A program made the translations under genes and the position numbers. From Pseudorasbora parva (lineage: Eukaryota; Chordata; Actinopteri; Cypriniformes; Gobionidae): 64,000 bases of DNA. The notes beneath the pieces were generated by a model. It was not told the origin of the DNA. It worked only from the letters and a program-made list of their open reading frames with translations, and did not search any database. Shown in pieces: positions 1 to 11,700 of the stretch; the first letter of the stretch is position 1, and each line of letters opens with the position of its first letter. The stretch lies in contig NC_090178.1 of the NCBI RefSeq assembly GCF_024679245.1, positions 46,810,425 through 46,874,424 of the forward strand, written 5' to 3'.

Positions 1-359
1 TGTCAGATCCGCACCATGTGTGTCCGGTCTTAAAGTGACAGCAGCAGTGACTACCAGCAACACTGTGTAAAAACCTTGTGGCGACTTACAGAAAACGTTT
101 GACCTCTGTCATTGCCAACAATGGGTATATAACAGTATTGAGATTAACTTTTGCTAATGACCAAATACTTATTTTCCACCATAAATTGCAAATAAATTCT
201 TAAACAATCAGACAATGTGATTTTCTGGATTTTTTTCCATCTCATTCTGTCTCTCATAGATGAAGTGTACCTATGATGAAAATTACAGGCCTCTCTCATC
301 TTTTTAAGTGGGAGAACTTGCACAATTGGTGGCTGACTAAATACTTTTTTGCCCCACTG
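1..359 (+). mobile_element. Tc1-like transposon, 3' end with transposase C-terminus
   Basis: The left window edge lies inside a Tc1-like element. A plus-strand frame ending in TAA at 201-203 reads KNLVATYRKRLTSVIANN and then LRLTFANDQILIFHHK, which I take to be the end of the element's coding region; a stop at 48-50 breaks the frame upstream. The sequence from about 205 to 359 matches the familiar teleost Tc1 terminal repeat that ends in CCACCAATTG...TTTGCCCCACTG and is followed by TA at 360-361, the expected target duplication. The other end lies outside the window. It is degraded and not autonomous. Confidence 0.7.
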
Positions 360-361
360 TA

Positions 362-1254
362 AATTTGCTATTTATTATGATGGGTTAAGTTTAAAGATTG
401 TTTTAAGTTCCCTTTAATAAAAAAAAAGATGATAACTTGTAATTATACTGTAATGCTGAATATCTATCATTTATGTTTAAAACATTAGACATCAGTGGCA
501 TGGTACTTCATTCATAAAAAGATGACATTACAACAAAAAAATATATTAATGATAAAATAGCACCTTTATGGGTATCTATAATGGCAAAAATTGCTAAGGC
601 AGCTGGCTCCAGTTTTTAGAACAGAGCTATTTTTACAGCTAAAATATGTTCGTATTTATATCCAACACTGCAATTATATAATGAAGTGCAGATGACAGTA
701 TCTGACAGCCGTCACAGTAATACTTCTTTTGACAAGTATCGCCACCGTCTCACACTGCCAGATGTGCTATTGTGAAGATAGAATTAAAGTTTTGAAAAAT
801 AAACAACTCAAAACTAATGACAGTCAGCGCGTCTGAGACAGAGAGGCGGCTGCGCTATCGGTGGAGCTCCTGCGGTGAGGCTGACAGGGAAGATTGGTAA
901 GGCCTTTAATATGATGCAGTAGCTGTCTGTCCAGGTAATCTAGATATCACACAGCTAGTCCCTATTTGTGGGTACAAAGAATGATGAAAACACTCATAGA
1001 AAATCCCTCTCCCAGGCTCAGTGCGAGCTCAGGTCACCTCCGCGAGAGCTCAGGATCTGCAGATATGGAGAACTGATCTCTCGTCTCAAACACACATTCT
1101 CCTGTTATGTTAGGGATCAAACGAAGCAGAACTGAGGCAAAAGCACTGAGCATACATTTCAAACACACAACATAAGACAAGTCACACTGAAAAACGAATA
1201 TCGTCACACTGAATTGAGTTAAGCTTTCCCTTACAATAAAACACAGCATGATTT
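362..1254. other. No gene recognised; AT-rich intronic sequence
   Basis: Short open frames here lack homology that I recognise, and no splice-flanked coding block was found. The 810-900 stretch is GC-richer (cgcgtctgag, gaggcggctg) without an assignable function. Confidence 0.5.
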
Positions 1255-1400
1255 AGGGCTGAACTATATATTGTTATCGTATCTATATCTAGATCTGAAC
1301 TTTCAAGATATACCTATCGAAAAAAGCAACGATATAGACGATATAGATTTCCCGTCCGCGCTCGCCCTGCATACAACTCTGGCAGTCACAACAAACATCC
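1255..1400. mobile_element. hAT-like terminal fragment (TAGGGCTG type)
   Basis: The sequence starting TTAGGGCTGAACTATATATTG with alternating GATATA/TATCG motifs resembles the end of a common fish hAT family (ends TAGGGCTGCACGATAT). No matching second end or 8-bp target duplication was located, so the extent is uncertain. Confidence 0.35.
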
Positions 1401-1464
1401 GTTTTACAAGTGCCCTTGAATACTAAAGCCAGCGCGCACACACTACCAGGGACGTGGGAACTAT

Positions 1465-1560
1465 ATATTGTGTGTGTGTATGTGTGTGTGTGTGGGGGGT
1501 GTTCCATGGTATATAATATGTATATATATGTATATATATATATTTTTTTTTTTTTTTGTA
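1465..1560. repeat. TG/TA microsatellite with poly-T
   Basis: A TG run with one TATG interruption, a G6 stretch, then TATATG repeats and about 16 T. It abuts the decayed left end of the Tc1-like copy at 1595 and may have replaced its terminal repeat. Confidence 0.8.
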
Positions 1561-1993
1561 TGTGACAATTATTTCTCATAAATGTGACTTGCAAATACTA
1601 ATACTGTGTTTGACCCCCTTTCAGAACTGCCTTAATTCTATATTAGGCATTGATTCAACAAGGTGCTGAAAGCCTTATTTAGAAATGTTGGCCCATATTG
1701 ATAGGATAGCATCTTGCAGTTGATGGAGATTAGTGGGATGCACATCCAGGGCACGAAGCTCCCGTTCCACCACATCCCAAAGATGCTCTATTGGGTTGAG
1801 ATCTGGTGACTGTGGCGGCCATTTTAAGTACAGTGAACTCACTGTAATTTTCAAGAAACCAATTTGAGATGATTCAAGCTTTGTGACATGGTGCATTATC
1901 CTGCTGGAAGTAGCCATCAGAGGATGGGGACATGGTGGTCATAAAGGGATGGACATGGTCAGAAACAATGCTCAGGTAGGCTGTGGCATTTAA

Positions 1994-2791
1994 AGGAGTA
2001 CTTCAGCGCTGGGAAGATGAATCTGTATTTAAACTGGGTCCTCAATGTAGTAGAAATGTGAAATTATTTTTTAATTTGGTGCCTTCTAGACTGAGAAAAG
2101 ACAAAACATTTATTTTTGTCTCATGGGGATGAAAGACTACAATTCCCAGAATGCTTCGCTGCCCTATGAGGCCATTCCCAAAGCGACCAACTTGATTACA
2201 GTGACTGAGTTGGAGAAGACACTACAATTAAAAACTGAACGTGTCTGTTCAATATAATGAGTGAGTCACCGCGCGAGTATCACAGCACTGAGCGCTAACT
2301 GCACAAGTGAAAAAAATGAGCTGATGAGGTCTCGTGATGAGAGCTGAGGTAATCACGACTACACTCGCGGCATACGTTCACAACGCGAGTTCAGTCTGGC
2401 ACGCGTTTCAGTTCATGCCTTTGCAAGCTTAACTTTCATAGAAATTAATTTGAGAAGTTAGAAGACTTACATTGCTCACCATAGCTCCGTTTAAATGAGT
2501 GCCTGTAGCTGAGCTCTCCCTGCGAGCTGAGTGTAATCTCCCATCCCCCATGCGCAGATTCAAAACATGCGGAAATGGCTCCCTCTGCTGCCTGTAGTCT
2601 TAAGCCTTTGGTCAAACGTTCCTCCTATGATGCAAATATCGTCAATTTGCATCATAGGAGGAATTTTTCCAGAAATAAAATGCATAAATCTCTTGTCTCA
2701 GGGGGATATGAGGGGGGAAAGCACATTCATTTGAATATACTCCAGGGTTTCTACTGATACAAAGCCATATGCTAATCGCTGAAGTAACCCT
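1994..2791. mobile_element. TTAA-flanked MITE, copy 1
   Basis: A 798 bp non-coding element beginning AGGAGTACTTCAGCGCTGGG and ending CGCTGAAGTAACCCT, with TTAA on both sides (1990-1993 and 2792-2795). The outer 15 bp form imperfect inverted repeats around TACTTCAGCG. It sits inside the Tc1-like copy at 1595-3545. The uninterrupted Tc1 copy at about 43905-43925 reads CATTTAAACGATGCC, exactly what remains when one TTAA plus the element is removed, which proves the insertion and the 4-bp duplication. The duplication is the hallmark of piggyBac-type or other TTAA-specific transposition. A near full-length second copy is at 20644-21444. No coding capacity. Confidence 0.9.
2619..2663. repeat. 45-bp perfect hairpin with two inverted octamer motifs
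   Basis: Inside the MITE, TTCCTCCTATGATGCAAAT and its exact reverse complement flank a 7-bp spacer. Each arm carries the POU/octamer sequence (ATGCAAAT at 2630-2637, ATTTGCAT at 2645-2652). The second MITE copy (about 21271-21317) keeps the hairpin with two changes, one of which destroys an octamer. Confidence 0.9.
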
Positions 2792-3545
2792 TTAAACGAT
2801 GCCCAATTGGCCCTAAGGGGCCTAAAGTGTGCCAAGAAAACATCCCACACACCATTACACCACCACCACCAGCCTGCACAGTGGTAACAAGGCATGATGG
2901 ATCCATGCTCTCATTCTGTTTACGCCAAATTCTGACTCTACCATCTGAATGTCTCAACAGAAATCGAGACTCATCAGACCAGGCAACATTTTTCCAGTCT
3001 TCAACTGTCCAATTTTGGTGAGCTTGTGCAAATTGTAGCCTCTTTTTCCTATTTGTAGTGGAGATGAGTGGTACCCAGTGGGGTCTTCAGCTGTTGTAGC
3101 CCATGCGCCTCAAGGTTGTGCGTGTTGTGGCTTCACAAATGCTTTGCTGCATACCTCGGTTGTAACGAGTGGTTATTTCAGTCAAAGTTGCTCTTCTAAC
3201 AGCTTGAATCAGTCGGCCCATTCTCCTCTGACCTCGAGCATCAACAAGGCATTTTCTCCCACAGGACTGCCGCATACTGGATGTTTTTCCCTTTTCACAC
3301 CATTCTTAGTAAACCCTAGAAATGGTTGTGTGTGAAAATCCCAGTAACTGAGCAGATTGTGAAATAGTCAGACCGGCCCGTCTGGCACCAGCAACCATGC
3401 CACGCTCAAAATTGCTTAAATCACCTTTCTTTCCCATTCTGACATTCAGATTGCAGTTCAGGAGATTGTCTTGACCAGGATCACACCCCTAAATGCATTG
3501 AAGCAACTGCCATGTGATTGGCTGATTAGATAATTGCATTAATGA

Positions 3546-4429
3546 GCATATATATGTGTGTATGTGTGTGTGTGTGTGTGTGTGGTATTTTGTATTTTTT
3601 TGTTGTATGTGATTATATTTCATAGTTTGAACTTAATCACTCCATTTCTTTTCTAATGAAAATGGACTTCCATGCATTACAACGGTGAGGCTGAGTAACA
3701 TGCCAAAGATAAAACTCAGTGATAGTAAACAGAGTTTGTTTAAATCACTAACCCTAAGTACTGTAAGAGAAATGACACAATGCTCGCCTTAAAAAAACAC
3801 AACTAAGAAGATAAAAACCCCAGCTCTTCTTTGGAGCTCAGAGACACTGCGCTGCATCTACAGTTGTTGGATGCGATCCCATTTCCTCGGCAGGACCGTA
3901 TAATGATGCTGGCCTGTGGCAGGAGGAAGGTCAGGCATGCGGATCACCCTTACGGGTCCATCCTGCTCTTTTGTGGTCACCCGAGGACAGCTAGATCTTG
4001 GAAGGCCATCTGTTGTGCTGGTTTACTGATGCCTTCTTTATAGTCTGAACACGGTTTCACTTCATAGTGCCTGGCAAAAACTGGCACATGACACACCTGC
4101 CTGCAGCACGCCAATGGGTGTCTCTCTTGCTTCAGGTGACATTTGAGGCATTATGAAGCTCACTGAAATCTGACTTGGCATGGCTTCATTTTTACAGAGA
4201 TCTCAGCTTTTAAAAACCTTCTGAAAAAAGTGAAAGAGCAGTAATCATCCCACCTGGACCTCATTGATTAAAAGAGCTTCTATCAGTGATTTGAAAATTA
4301 TTGGTGACCGGGTCAAACACACGGTGTGGTTCTCCAGCGTTGTGCGAGATTGCAAAAAAACTGTCCAAAAAATGATTAATCTATATAAATAAATAAAAGT
4401 TATTCACACATCCCACAGCCAGACTATCA
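3546..4429. other. No gene recognised
   Basis: Begins with a TG run (about 3553-3584). An open frame around 3831-4043 has no recognisable motif and lacks splice or promoter support. 4301-4352 holds a fragment (GGGTCAAACACACGGTGTGG) related to the loop and arms of the palindrome at 5833-5932. Confidence 0.5.
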
Positions 4430-4645
4430 TTCAAAAGTTTGGAATGACTACGATTTTTGTATCTCTTGAAATACGGCTTCACCAAGGCTGCAAAAAATAG
4501 TAATATTGTGAAATAATATTACATTTTCAAATAACTTACCTAGTGTAATATTTTTTGAAATATAATTTATTCCTGTGATCAAAGCTGAATTTTGAGCATC
4601 ATTACTCGTCTTGTCACATGATCCTTCAGAAATCATTCTAATATG
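4430..4645 (+). repeat. Dispersed fish repeat (TTCAAAAGTTTGG / CACATGATCCTTCAG type)
   Basis: Carries CATTCAAAAGTTTGGAATGA, CACCAAGGCTGCA and the strongly conserved block TGTCACATGATCCTTCAGAA. The same blocks recur at 19545-19870 (same strand) and 42105-42205 (opposite strand). I recognise it as an abundant cyprinid repeat but cannot name its class. Confidence 0.7.
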
Positions 4646-4694
4646 AGGATTTCGCCCTGAGATGGATATAATGATGGATTGACCATCTGTATGT

Positions 4695-5005
4695 CTATCT
4701 ATTTATCCATCCATCCATCCATCAATATATATGTCCATCCATCCATCCATCAATATATATATATGTCCATCCATCCATCCGTCCATCCATCCATCCATTC
4801 GTCCGTCCGTCCGTCCGTCCGTTCCGTCCATCCGTCCATCCGTCCATCCATCCATCCGTCCATCCATCTGTCCATCAGTCCATCCATCCAATATATATGT
4901 CTATCCATCCATCCATCCATCCATCCATCTTTCAGTCTATGTCCATCCATCCATGAATCCATCAGCCGTATGTCCATCCATCCATCCATCCAAATTTGCC
5001 CACTG
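4695..5005. repeat. CCAT/CCGT tetranucleotide array, left part
   Basis: Imperfect tetranucleotide array of CCAT with blocks of CCGT and interspersed (AT)n. It is open in several frames on both strands (PSIH-type and WMDG-type periodic translations), which is a repeat artefact and not coding. Confidence 0.95.
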
Positions 5006-5243
5006 GCCTCTGTCCATCATGGCCTCCTAATCTTCCCCCTATCCTGATTGGCTTAATCACTCGGTCTCCTCTCCACCAATCAGCTGGTGTGTGGTGAGCA
5101 TTCTGGCGCAATATGGCTGCCGTCGCATCATCCAGGTGGATGCTGCACATTGGTGGTGGTTGAGGAGATTCCCCCTTCTATGTAAAGCGCTTTGAGTGCC
5201 TAGAAAAGCGCTATAAAAATGTAATGAATTATTATTATTATTA
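5006..5243 (+). mobile_element. Retroposon (SINE/LINE-tail type) inside the tetranucleotide array
   Basis: A unique block starting near TTTGCCCACTGGCCTCTGTC and ending with TGTAAAGCGCTTTGAGTGCC, AAGCGCTATAAAAATGTAATG and (ATT)n. A GCGCTTTG...CGCTATAAAAATGTAA tail followed by short ATT repeats is typical of L2/CR1-type retroposon 3' ends in fish. It interrupts the CCAT array, which resumes at 5244. The 5' end looks truncated. Confidence 0.75.
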
Positions 5244-5834
5244 TCCATCCATCCATCCATCCATCCATCCATCCATCCATCCATCCATCCATCCATCCAT
5301 CCATCCATCCATCCATCCGACCACGCATCCATCCGTCCGTCCATCCGTCTGTCCGTCCGTCCGTCCATATGTCCATCCGTCCATCCATCCGTCCGTCAAT
5401 CAATATATATGTCTATCCATCCATCCATCCGTCAGTCTGTATGTCCATCCATCCATGAATCCATCAGCCCGTGTGTCTATCCATCCATCCATCCATCCAT
5501 CCATCAATATATATATGTCTATCCATCCATCCATCCGTCAGTCTGTATGTCCATCCATCCATGAATCCATCAGCCCGTATGTCCATCCATCCATCCGTCC
5601 GTCCATCCGTCCGTCTGTCCATCCATCCGTCCATCCGTCCGTCCATCCGTCCGTCCGTCCATCCATCCATCCATCCATCGATCCATCCATCGATCCATCA
5701 GTGCGTCCGTCCGTCCGTCCATCCATCCATCCATCCATCCATCCATCCATCCATCCATCCATCCATCCGTGCGTCCGTCCATGCATCTGTCCGTCTGTCC
5801 GTCCATCCAGCCATCCATCCTTCCATCCGTCCGT
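5244..5834. repeat. CCAT/CCGT tetranucleotide array, right part
   Basis: Begins with a long pure CCAT run, then mixed CCAT/CCGT/CTGT blocks. A higher-order repeat is visible: the unit TATGTCTATCCATCCATC...GAATCCATCAGCCCGT occurs twice (about 5407-5470 and 5515-5580), and a related unit is in the left part near 4899-4970. Confidence 0.95.
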
Positions 5835-5932
5835 CCCTAGTATTATTGCGCACACTGCTGGGGAACCGGTCAAACACATGGTGTCTTTATTAAAAGTGGT
5901 TCCCCAGCTTTGTGCGCAATAATACTAGGGAC
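5833..5932. repeat. 35-bp-arm palindrome closing the tetranucleotide array
   Basis: The left arm GTCCCTAGTATTATTGCGCA...GGGGAACC (5833-5867) pairs with 5898-5932 with two mismatches around a 30-bp loop. It resembles a small fold-back MITE or the fused ends of a larger element; a fragment of similar sequence lies at 4301-4352. Confidence 0.85.
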
Positions 5933-7824
5933 AGACAGACAGGAAGACATATAGATAAATATAGTAAGGGTGGGCCTGAATAGTTTAAAAAACTTAGTTG
6001 GTGCAGGATGTTGTTTTCTGTTTTCAGGTTCACGTGGCTGTTCTAGATTGCATTTCTAGATAACATTTAGAAGAGTTGTTTTCTCAATAGAATTCAAATA
6101 GGTCACATTTCATCAGTGTCAGGATAGGAATGGCTATTGGAAATCTCATCACACTTTTCATACGCATGCACAAATAAGCCAGGTTTCAGGCATGTTGAGC
6201 TGATAATTGGCCTTTTCAGTTCGTACGGGAACTTAGCACTTATAAAAGCTCTGAAACGCATGATGTAAATACCTAATAAACAGCCTAACCCTTAAAGCGT
6301 CTTTACAAGTTAAGGCTGCTCTGTGCCAGCTCAAAATTCAGTGTAAAGATGCAATGCAGCATAAAAGCCAGATTAAATGATGCACTAGTATCAAAGTATG
6401 CAGTTATAATTGCTGTGCCACCTCTGAGCAGCATTAAACAGCCTGTGTGAAGACACCTAAATGCCACTTTGAAAGAGCTTCTGTGCCGCCTTTACAGTGT
6501 AAATGTGACATAATTCACTCACCAGCATATTTCTTACACCATGACCGCTAAAGTGAGAGAACTTGCGTTCAATACACAGCTCAAAACACCAAGAGGCATG
6601 GAGCGGACTGCTCTCTCGATGGCAGAGAAACGTGCTAATGCACAACAGCCGTTTACACAACAGCATTGGACACAGTGCTACAGGCCTAGCGGACATGACT
6701 TGATAAAGTACATGATTTGTGAATGATGAAATTTCCTTCCAAATGTGCAGAAAAGCTCCCTTTCAAGAGGTTATAAAGTAAAAGCTTTCAGAACTCTATT
6801 ATCTCAGTGTTTGTCCTTTGAGGACTGTGTGACACTTTTACAGTAGGTCCACTTTAAAAGACCGGCTCTTTCTTTTAATAAACGACGTGGCAGAGTGCAC
6901 TTTTATGTCTGTGAGGTAACAGTAATGATCTGTCTCACTGCCCTTGCAGAAGACGACCATGATTGAGGAGGGTAAAGGAACAGCATATAAATAATGTGTA
7001 CAGACGCATGCCAATTGAGAGCCAGAGCTGGGATCATTGATTCTGAAAGGCTTCCAGCACATTCACAATCATGATGGCTGAATTTGGGTCAAAAAGTTCC
7101 CAAATAATATTCTCCACCATGAACTTTCTTATGCATCTATCTCAGTGGTTCTCAACTGTGTTGCAGGTGTTTTCTGACAGCACATTAAAAACAAGAACGC
7201 TAAATGGACATGAAATCCTACCCATCCTAAACATATAATCGTGTGCAGTTTGTTAGGATAGAAAAATAAACTATTTATTTCCCATGTATTTGTTAAAAGT
7301 GTGTAAACGCTGCTGGCAAAAGGGTTTACACTTCTTCAAACGGCTTACTTGAAGAGCCCATAATAATGTTGATTACCACCAAAATATAATGGGGCTAAAG
7401 GCACACCTTAAGAAAACATTTGCTTTTTACAACTCCCATAGTGTATGAAAGGAAAAAATATTAACATTAATGGAGCAATAGATTTTGTGTGAAAATAAAT
7501 CATAAAAATGGTTTATTTTGTGTAAAAATCCCTAGTGATGAATGAAAGTTGACTTTACTGTACTATAGTAGGTGTGCTTAAAGCTGTTATAAATGACCCT
7601 GGACCATTAAACCAATCATAAAGGTCTTTTTCTGGAGATCAGAAAGCTGAATAAATAATCTTTCCATTGATTTTTTTATTGTTTGTTAGGATAAGATAAT
7701 ATTTGGAGATGCAACTACTTGAAAATCTGAAATGTGAGAGTGCAAAAAAAATCTAAATATTAAAAAAAATCGCCTTTAAATTTGTTCAAATGAAGTCCTT
7801 AGCAATGCATATTAACAATGATAA
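5933..7824. other. No gene recognised
   Basis: Intronic sequence. Short open frames at 6457-6726 and 6838-7062 show no known motif. Confidence 0.5.
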
Positions 7825-7826
7825 TA

Positions 7827-9223
7827 GAGTGCCGAAGTCATGACGTCACTTTGTAGGCCAACCCGGAAGTTAGCGGCGCATGGGTTCCCTCGATCAAAAG
7901 CCTATGCTTTTTCCCCATAGACTTCTGGACAATCGCAAAAAATAAGATCTGTGTTCAACAAAGAGTTATGACCCTTACACGTTTTGTCTATCAAGATAAT
8001 CTTTACAAGTGAATCCAACATGTATACCGTTTGAAGCCTAAATAAAGCCGTCAGATATAAAATGCTAGGGGTAGGCTATAAACGGACTACAGCACACAGT
8101 CGCGGATCTACGTCATCATCAAGCTTCCTCAAACTTTATTTAAAAAACACGTTCGCCCATTATGACCTGCGCTGTGTATGAACACTTATCCACTTTTTCA
8201 TGAGAAATATCGCCCATTCGTTTTTTCCAAAAATGTTAGAAACTAATTGAGTTTATGCGTGCCTCTCCGAGATTTGTTTTCTCGTTTGTTAATGTTTTGT
8301 TTATTCTTTTATTATTTAGTTAGTTTATATAAAGCTTAATATTATTGTATTTGTGGCTAAGATTAGGCTATTATGCCTGATCATCGTGCCCCAAATAGAC
8401 TTTAAAGATTCTTTTACTGTATTATGTTTGATTGTATGTTTGCATACCATTTGTTAATTCGCCAGAAAAAAACTGTGCTTTTACCGCCTCAGAAGCACTA
8501 ATGACGTAAGCTATAAGTTAGCCGTATCAATTTACAATCGTATGTCCTTTTTCTTAGACGATTGATCATATATCGAGGAGAGAACCGCTATAAATCTGGA
8601 CCTGTAGAACAGCGCAGCTTTCATTCGACGACTTGTGGTTCCACCTCGGGACAAAACAAAACACTACAGTCTCTCCACAGAAATGAAGAACTGGTAATCG
8701 GTTACTGTAATATCACAGATTTCTGTGTACAACAATATTTGGAAACACCACTATTTGAAAGGACTAAATATATAACTTTATGTATATTTATTGAAAGGTA
8801 AACTTCTAAGAACGTGAGGCTGAAACGCAGGCTAGTTTTGTATTTTTATTAAACATTTACTTACAGAATTCAAATTCAAAATTGAAACGCGGGCTGGTGA
8901 GAGCTCCTGTTTGTCACGATGACGTCTAAAGTCCCGGCCAAATGATGTAGTCCCTTTTAGCAACTTGTTAGCAACCGCCGTTTTTAAGACACAATAAAGT
9001 TAAAAAAAAAATCACAAGCAGGTTAGAACCAGTGTGTTTTATGTAATAGATCAAAACGTGAAAATATTTAGAGGCTTTGTTAACCACAGACCTTATTTCA
9101 GGCTATTTAGCAAAAACCCACTCAAAAAACCCATAGACTTAAGAGCGAGGGAACCAGAAGTGCTAAAATACTAACTCACTTCCGCGTTTTGGCCTACAAA
9201 GTGACGTCATGACTTCGGCACTC
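7827..9223. mobile_element. 1.4 kb TIR element with CRE octamers in its ends
   Basis: The two ends are inverted repeats of about 35 bp (GAGTGCCGAAGTCATGACGT then CACTTTGTAGGCC), bordered by TA at 7825-7826 and 9224-9225, consistent with a TA target duplication. Each TIR contains the palindrome TGACGTCA (7841-7848 and 9202-9209). The subterminal parts also mirror each other (CCGGAAGT left, ACTTCCGCG right). The interior has no recognisable transposase; one open frame (8562-8801) has no known motif. Non-autonomous DNA transposon of unassigned superfamily. Confidence 0.8.
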
Positions 9224-9225
9224 TA

Positions 9226-10900
9226 CACATTTCTGATATAGTTACAGTATGAATTTTACAAAAAATCTTCTTGAAAAATCTTCTTGAAACATGGTCTTTA
9301 CTTAATATCCTAAAGATTTTTGGCATAAAATAAAAATTTATAATTTTGACCCATACAATGTATTGTTGGCTATTGCCACACATATACCTGTGAGAAACAG
9401 GACTGGTTTTGTGGTGCAGGGTCACATATATGGTGAAAAACTGGCTGCTTAGAGCATCAACATTTTGAAGACATTTTTAAAAGCCAAAGACTCAATAAAT
9501 TGCGTATTGTTGGGCCTAAGCTGCAATTTCAATGATTGATTTTAAGGGCTTTTTTGTTTACTTTTGAACAATATATATATATATATCTGTGTCCTGAAGC
9601 AAAACCAGCTTGACACACAGGAGCTCTCATAGAGCATTTACTGTACATTATGCTTTTTTATGGCAGTGAATCTAACACAACAATCCTCATCCTTAAATAG
9701 TAATTGAAGAGAGTAGGATAGACCCTTCACATTTAACTCCGCTCAAGTATGGCCGTACTTGCCTGCGAGGAGAGATATGAAAATCATAATTTAACCATCC
9801 CATAATCAATTCTGTTTCCCAAGGGTGTGTGAGTGCGCTATCTTTAGACGGCACTAAGGCTGGCAGTCCAGCTAAAATAAGCAATGCAATCTTCTAACTT
9901 TTTGATGTAAAAAAGCTTAGCAGTTGACAATGTCTGAACAAAAAATGGCAAAAACATGCATTACAGTATAGAAGCTAAAAGATTCAACAACCATAATATA
10001 TCAACCTTGTTTTTTGTTTTTCCTCCTGACGAAAAAAGCCAAGTAACACTGTTTCCCCTCTCCTCCACCATCTTTTATTAATGATGCTCCTCATTTTGCT
10101 ACTTCCACAGGCTGCGATCTTGCTTACTGTGCAGAGATCAATAATTCAAAGTCTCATAAAGACAGGAATACCTTCAAATTGTGTTGACTTTTGGCTCTGC
10201 CACTGCGCACATACCCTAATTAAAATAAGAGACACGGGGAAACATTTCTGCTGTGTATTGTGGGGAGAAATTCTTTGATTTTTGTGCCATTAGTGCTATT
10301 TCTTTCTGTAAACAAAAGAGACTATTGTCCACCTTACCGTTTCATAAGACCAATAAAAAATGGACCATCATGATTGGTGTGTGAAAATGAACAAAACATA
10401 CAGTGGAAAGAAATAGTCAAACAAATATGGAATTCAATAGTTTCACAAATCAACGAACATTTGTGTTGGACAGAGTCATTTTGGCTGAGAGTGTGTTTGG
10501 GTCTGGTAAAGACTGGGCAGCTGGATTGGTTGACAAGAAAAGCATCATGTCTAAATATAGCTATTGCACATAATTAATATTTCAGACCACTTGACCTTAG
10601 TTTTAGAAATATTCAAACAAAATTGATGTCAAAAACAACATTGAATGCAGAAGCTTTATTGCATCAAATCTAAGGCCAACTATTTATTTGGCTGTGTTGT
10701 TTGCATTTAAATTATATTTATATCACTTAAATTATAAAAATTTGTTAAGATTAATGTTATCAACTGATAAAAATACTTTTTTCCCCATTTTTTTAAACTA
10801 ATCTGGATTAAATCAAACCTAAAATTAAAATGTGTAATATGTTTTATAGGATTTGATAAAAATGTTTAAATTGAATCTCAAAACTAATCTCTAATGATTT
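9226..10900. other. No gene recognised
   Basis: AT-rich intronic sequence with a short (AT)n at about 9570-9586. No coding block with splice signals was seen. Confidence 0.5.
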
Positions 10901-10904
10901 ATTA

Positions 10905-11700
10905 TATTTTAATTTATTTACATTTATTTATTCATTTTTTATTCAAATTTATTTATTTATTTATTTAAATGTATCCAAATGTTTATTAATTAATTTACTT
11001 AAACGTATTCATTCATTCATTCATTCATTCATTCATTCATTCATTCATTCATTCATTTAAATGTATCCAAATGTGTTTATTTATTTATTTAAATGTATTT
11101 ATTTATTTATTTAAATATATCCAAATGTTTATTAATTAATTTACTTAAACGTATTCATTCATTCATTCATTCATTCATTCATTCATTCATTTATTAAAAT
11201 GTATCCAAATGTGTTTATTTCTTAATTTAATTATATTGTATTTATTCATTTTTTTAAATGTATTTTTTTATTTGTTTAAATATATAAAATGTATGTATTT
11301 ATTAAAATGTACACATTTAATTAAATTTGTACATTTATTTAATGTATGCATTTATGCTAGTTTGTTTGTTCATTCATTTAAATGTATATTTTTTATTTCA
11401 ATGTATTTATCCAAATGTGTTTATTTATTAATTTACTTAAATGTATTAATTAAATTAATTAATTAATTAACTAACTAATTAATTAATTAATACATGTACT
11501 TAAATGTATTAATTAATTAATTAATTTAAATGTATCCAAATGTGTTTATTTATTTATCTAAATTTATTTGTTTATTTATTTAAATGTGTTTAGTTATGTC
11601 AATTTATTATTTATGTATTTAAATATATTTATTAAAATTTACCCATTTATTTAAATGTATGCATTTATGCAAATTTGTTTGTTCGTTCATTCAATCATTG
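10905..11700. repeat. ATTT/ATTC tetranucleotide-rich field
   Basis: Degenerate TTTA/TTAA and ATTC arrays. A higher-order unit (ATTC run, then AAATGTATCCAAATGTGTTTATTT) occurs at about 11008-11085 and 11155-11222, with weaker relatives downstream. Spurious open frames only. Confidence 0.9.

Larger units (their letters stand above)
1595..3545 (-). mobile_element. Tc1-like transposon copy 1, interrupted pseudogene
   Basis: Minus-strand Tc1/mariner element. Its DDE transposase is broken into pieces: an N-terminal helix-turn-helix part around 3275-3087 (CLVDARGQRRMGRLIQ, then RATLTEITTRYNRG), a central part around 2957-2796, and the C-terminal catalytic part around 1917-1675 containing WPPQSPDLNPIEHLWD, whose Glu is the third DDE residue. 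A TTAA-flanked MITE (1994-2791) splits the coding region. The left end keeps the subterminal ACTGTGTTTGACCCCC block but has lost the outer TIR next to a microsatellite; the right end stops at a TG repeat. A second copy of the same family lies at 43585-45016 and lets the gaps be read. Several frameshifts; certainly inactive. Confidence 0.85.

Noticed and set aside
4679..5922. Long open frames on both strands over the CCAT/CCGT array
   Set aside because: Periodic translations in many frames at once are produced by the tetranucleotide repeat itself; there is no promoter, splice site or domain.
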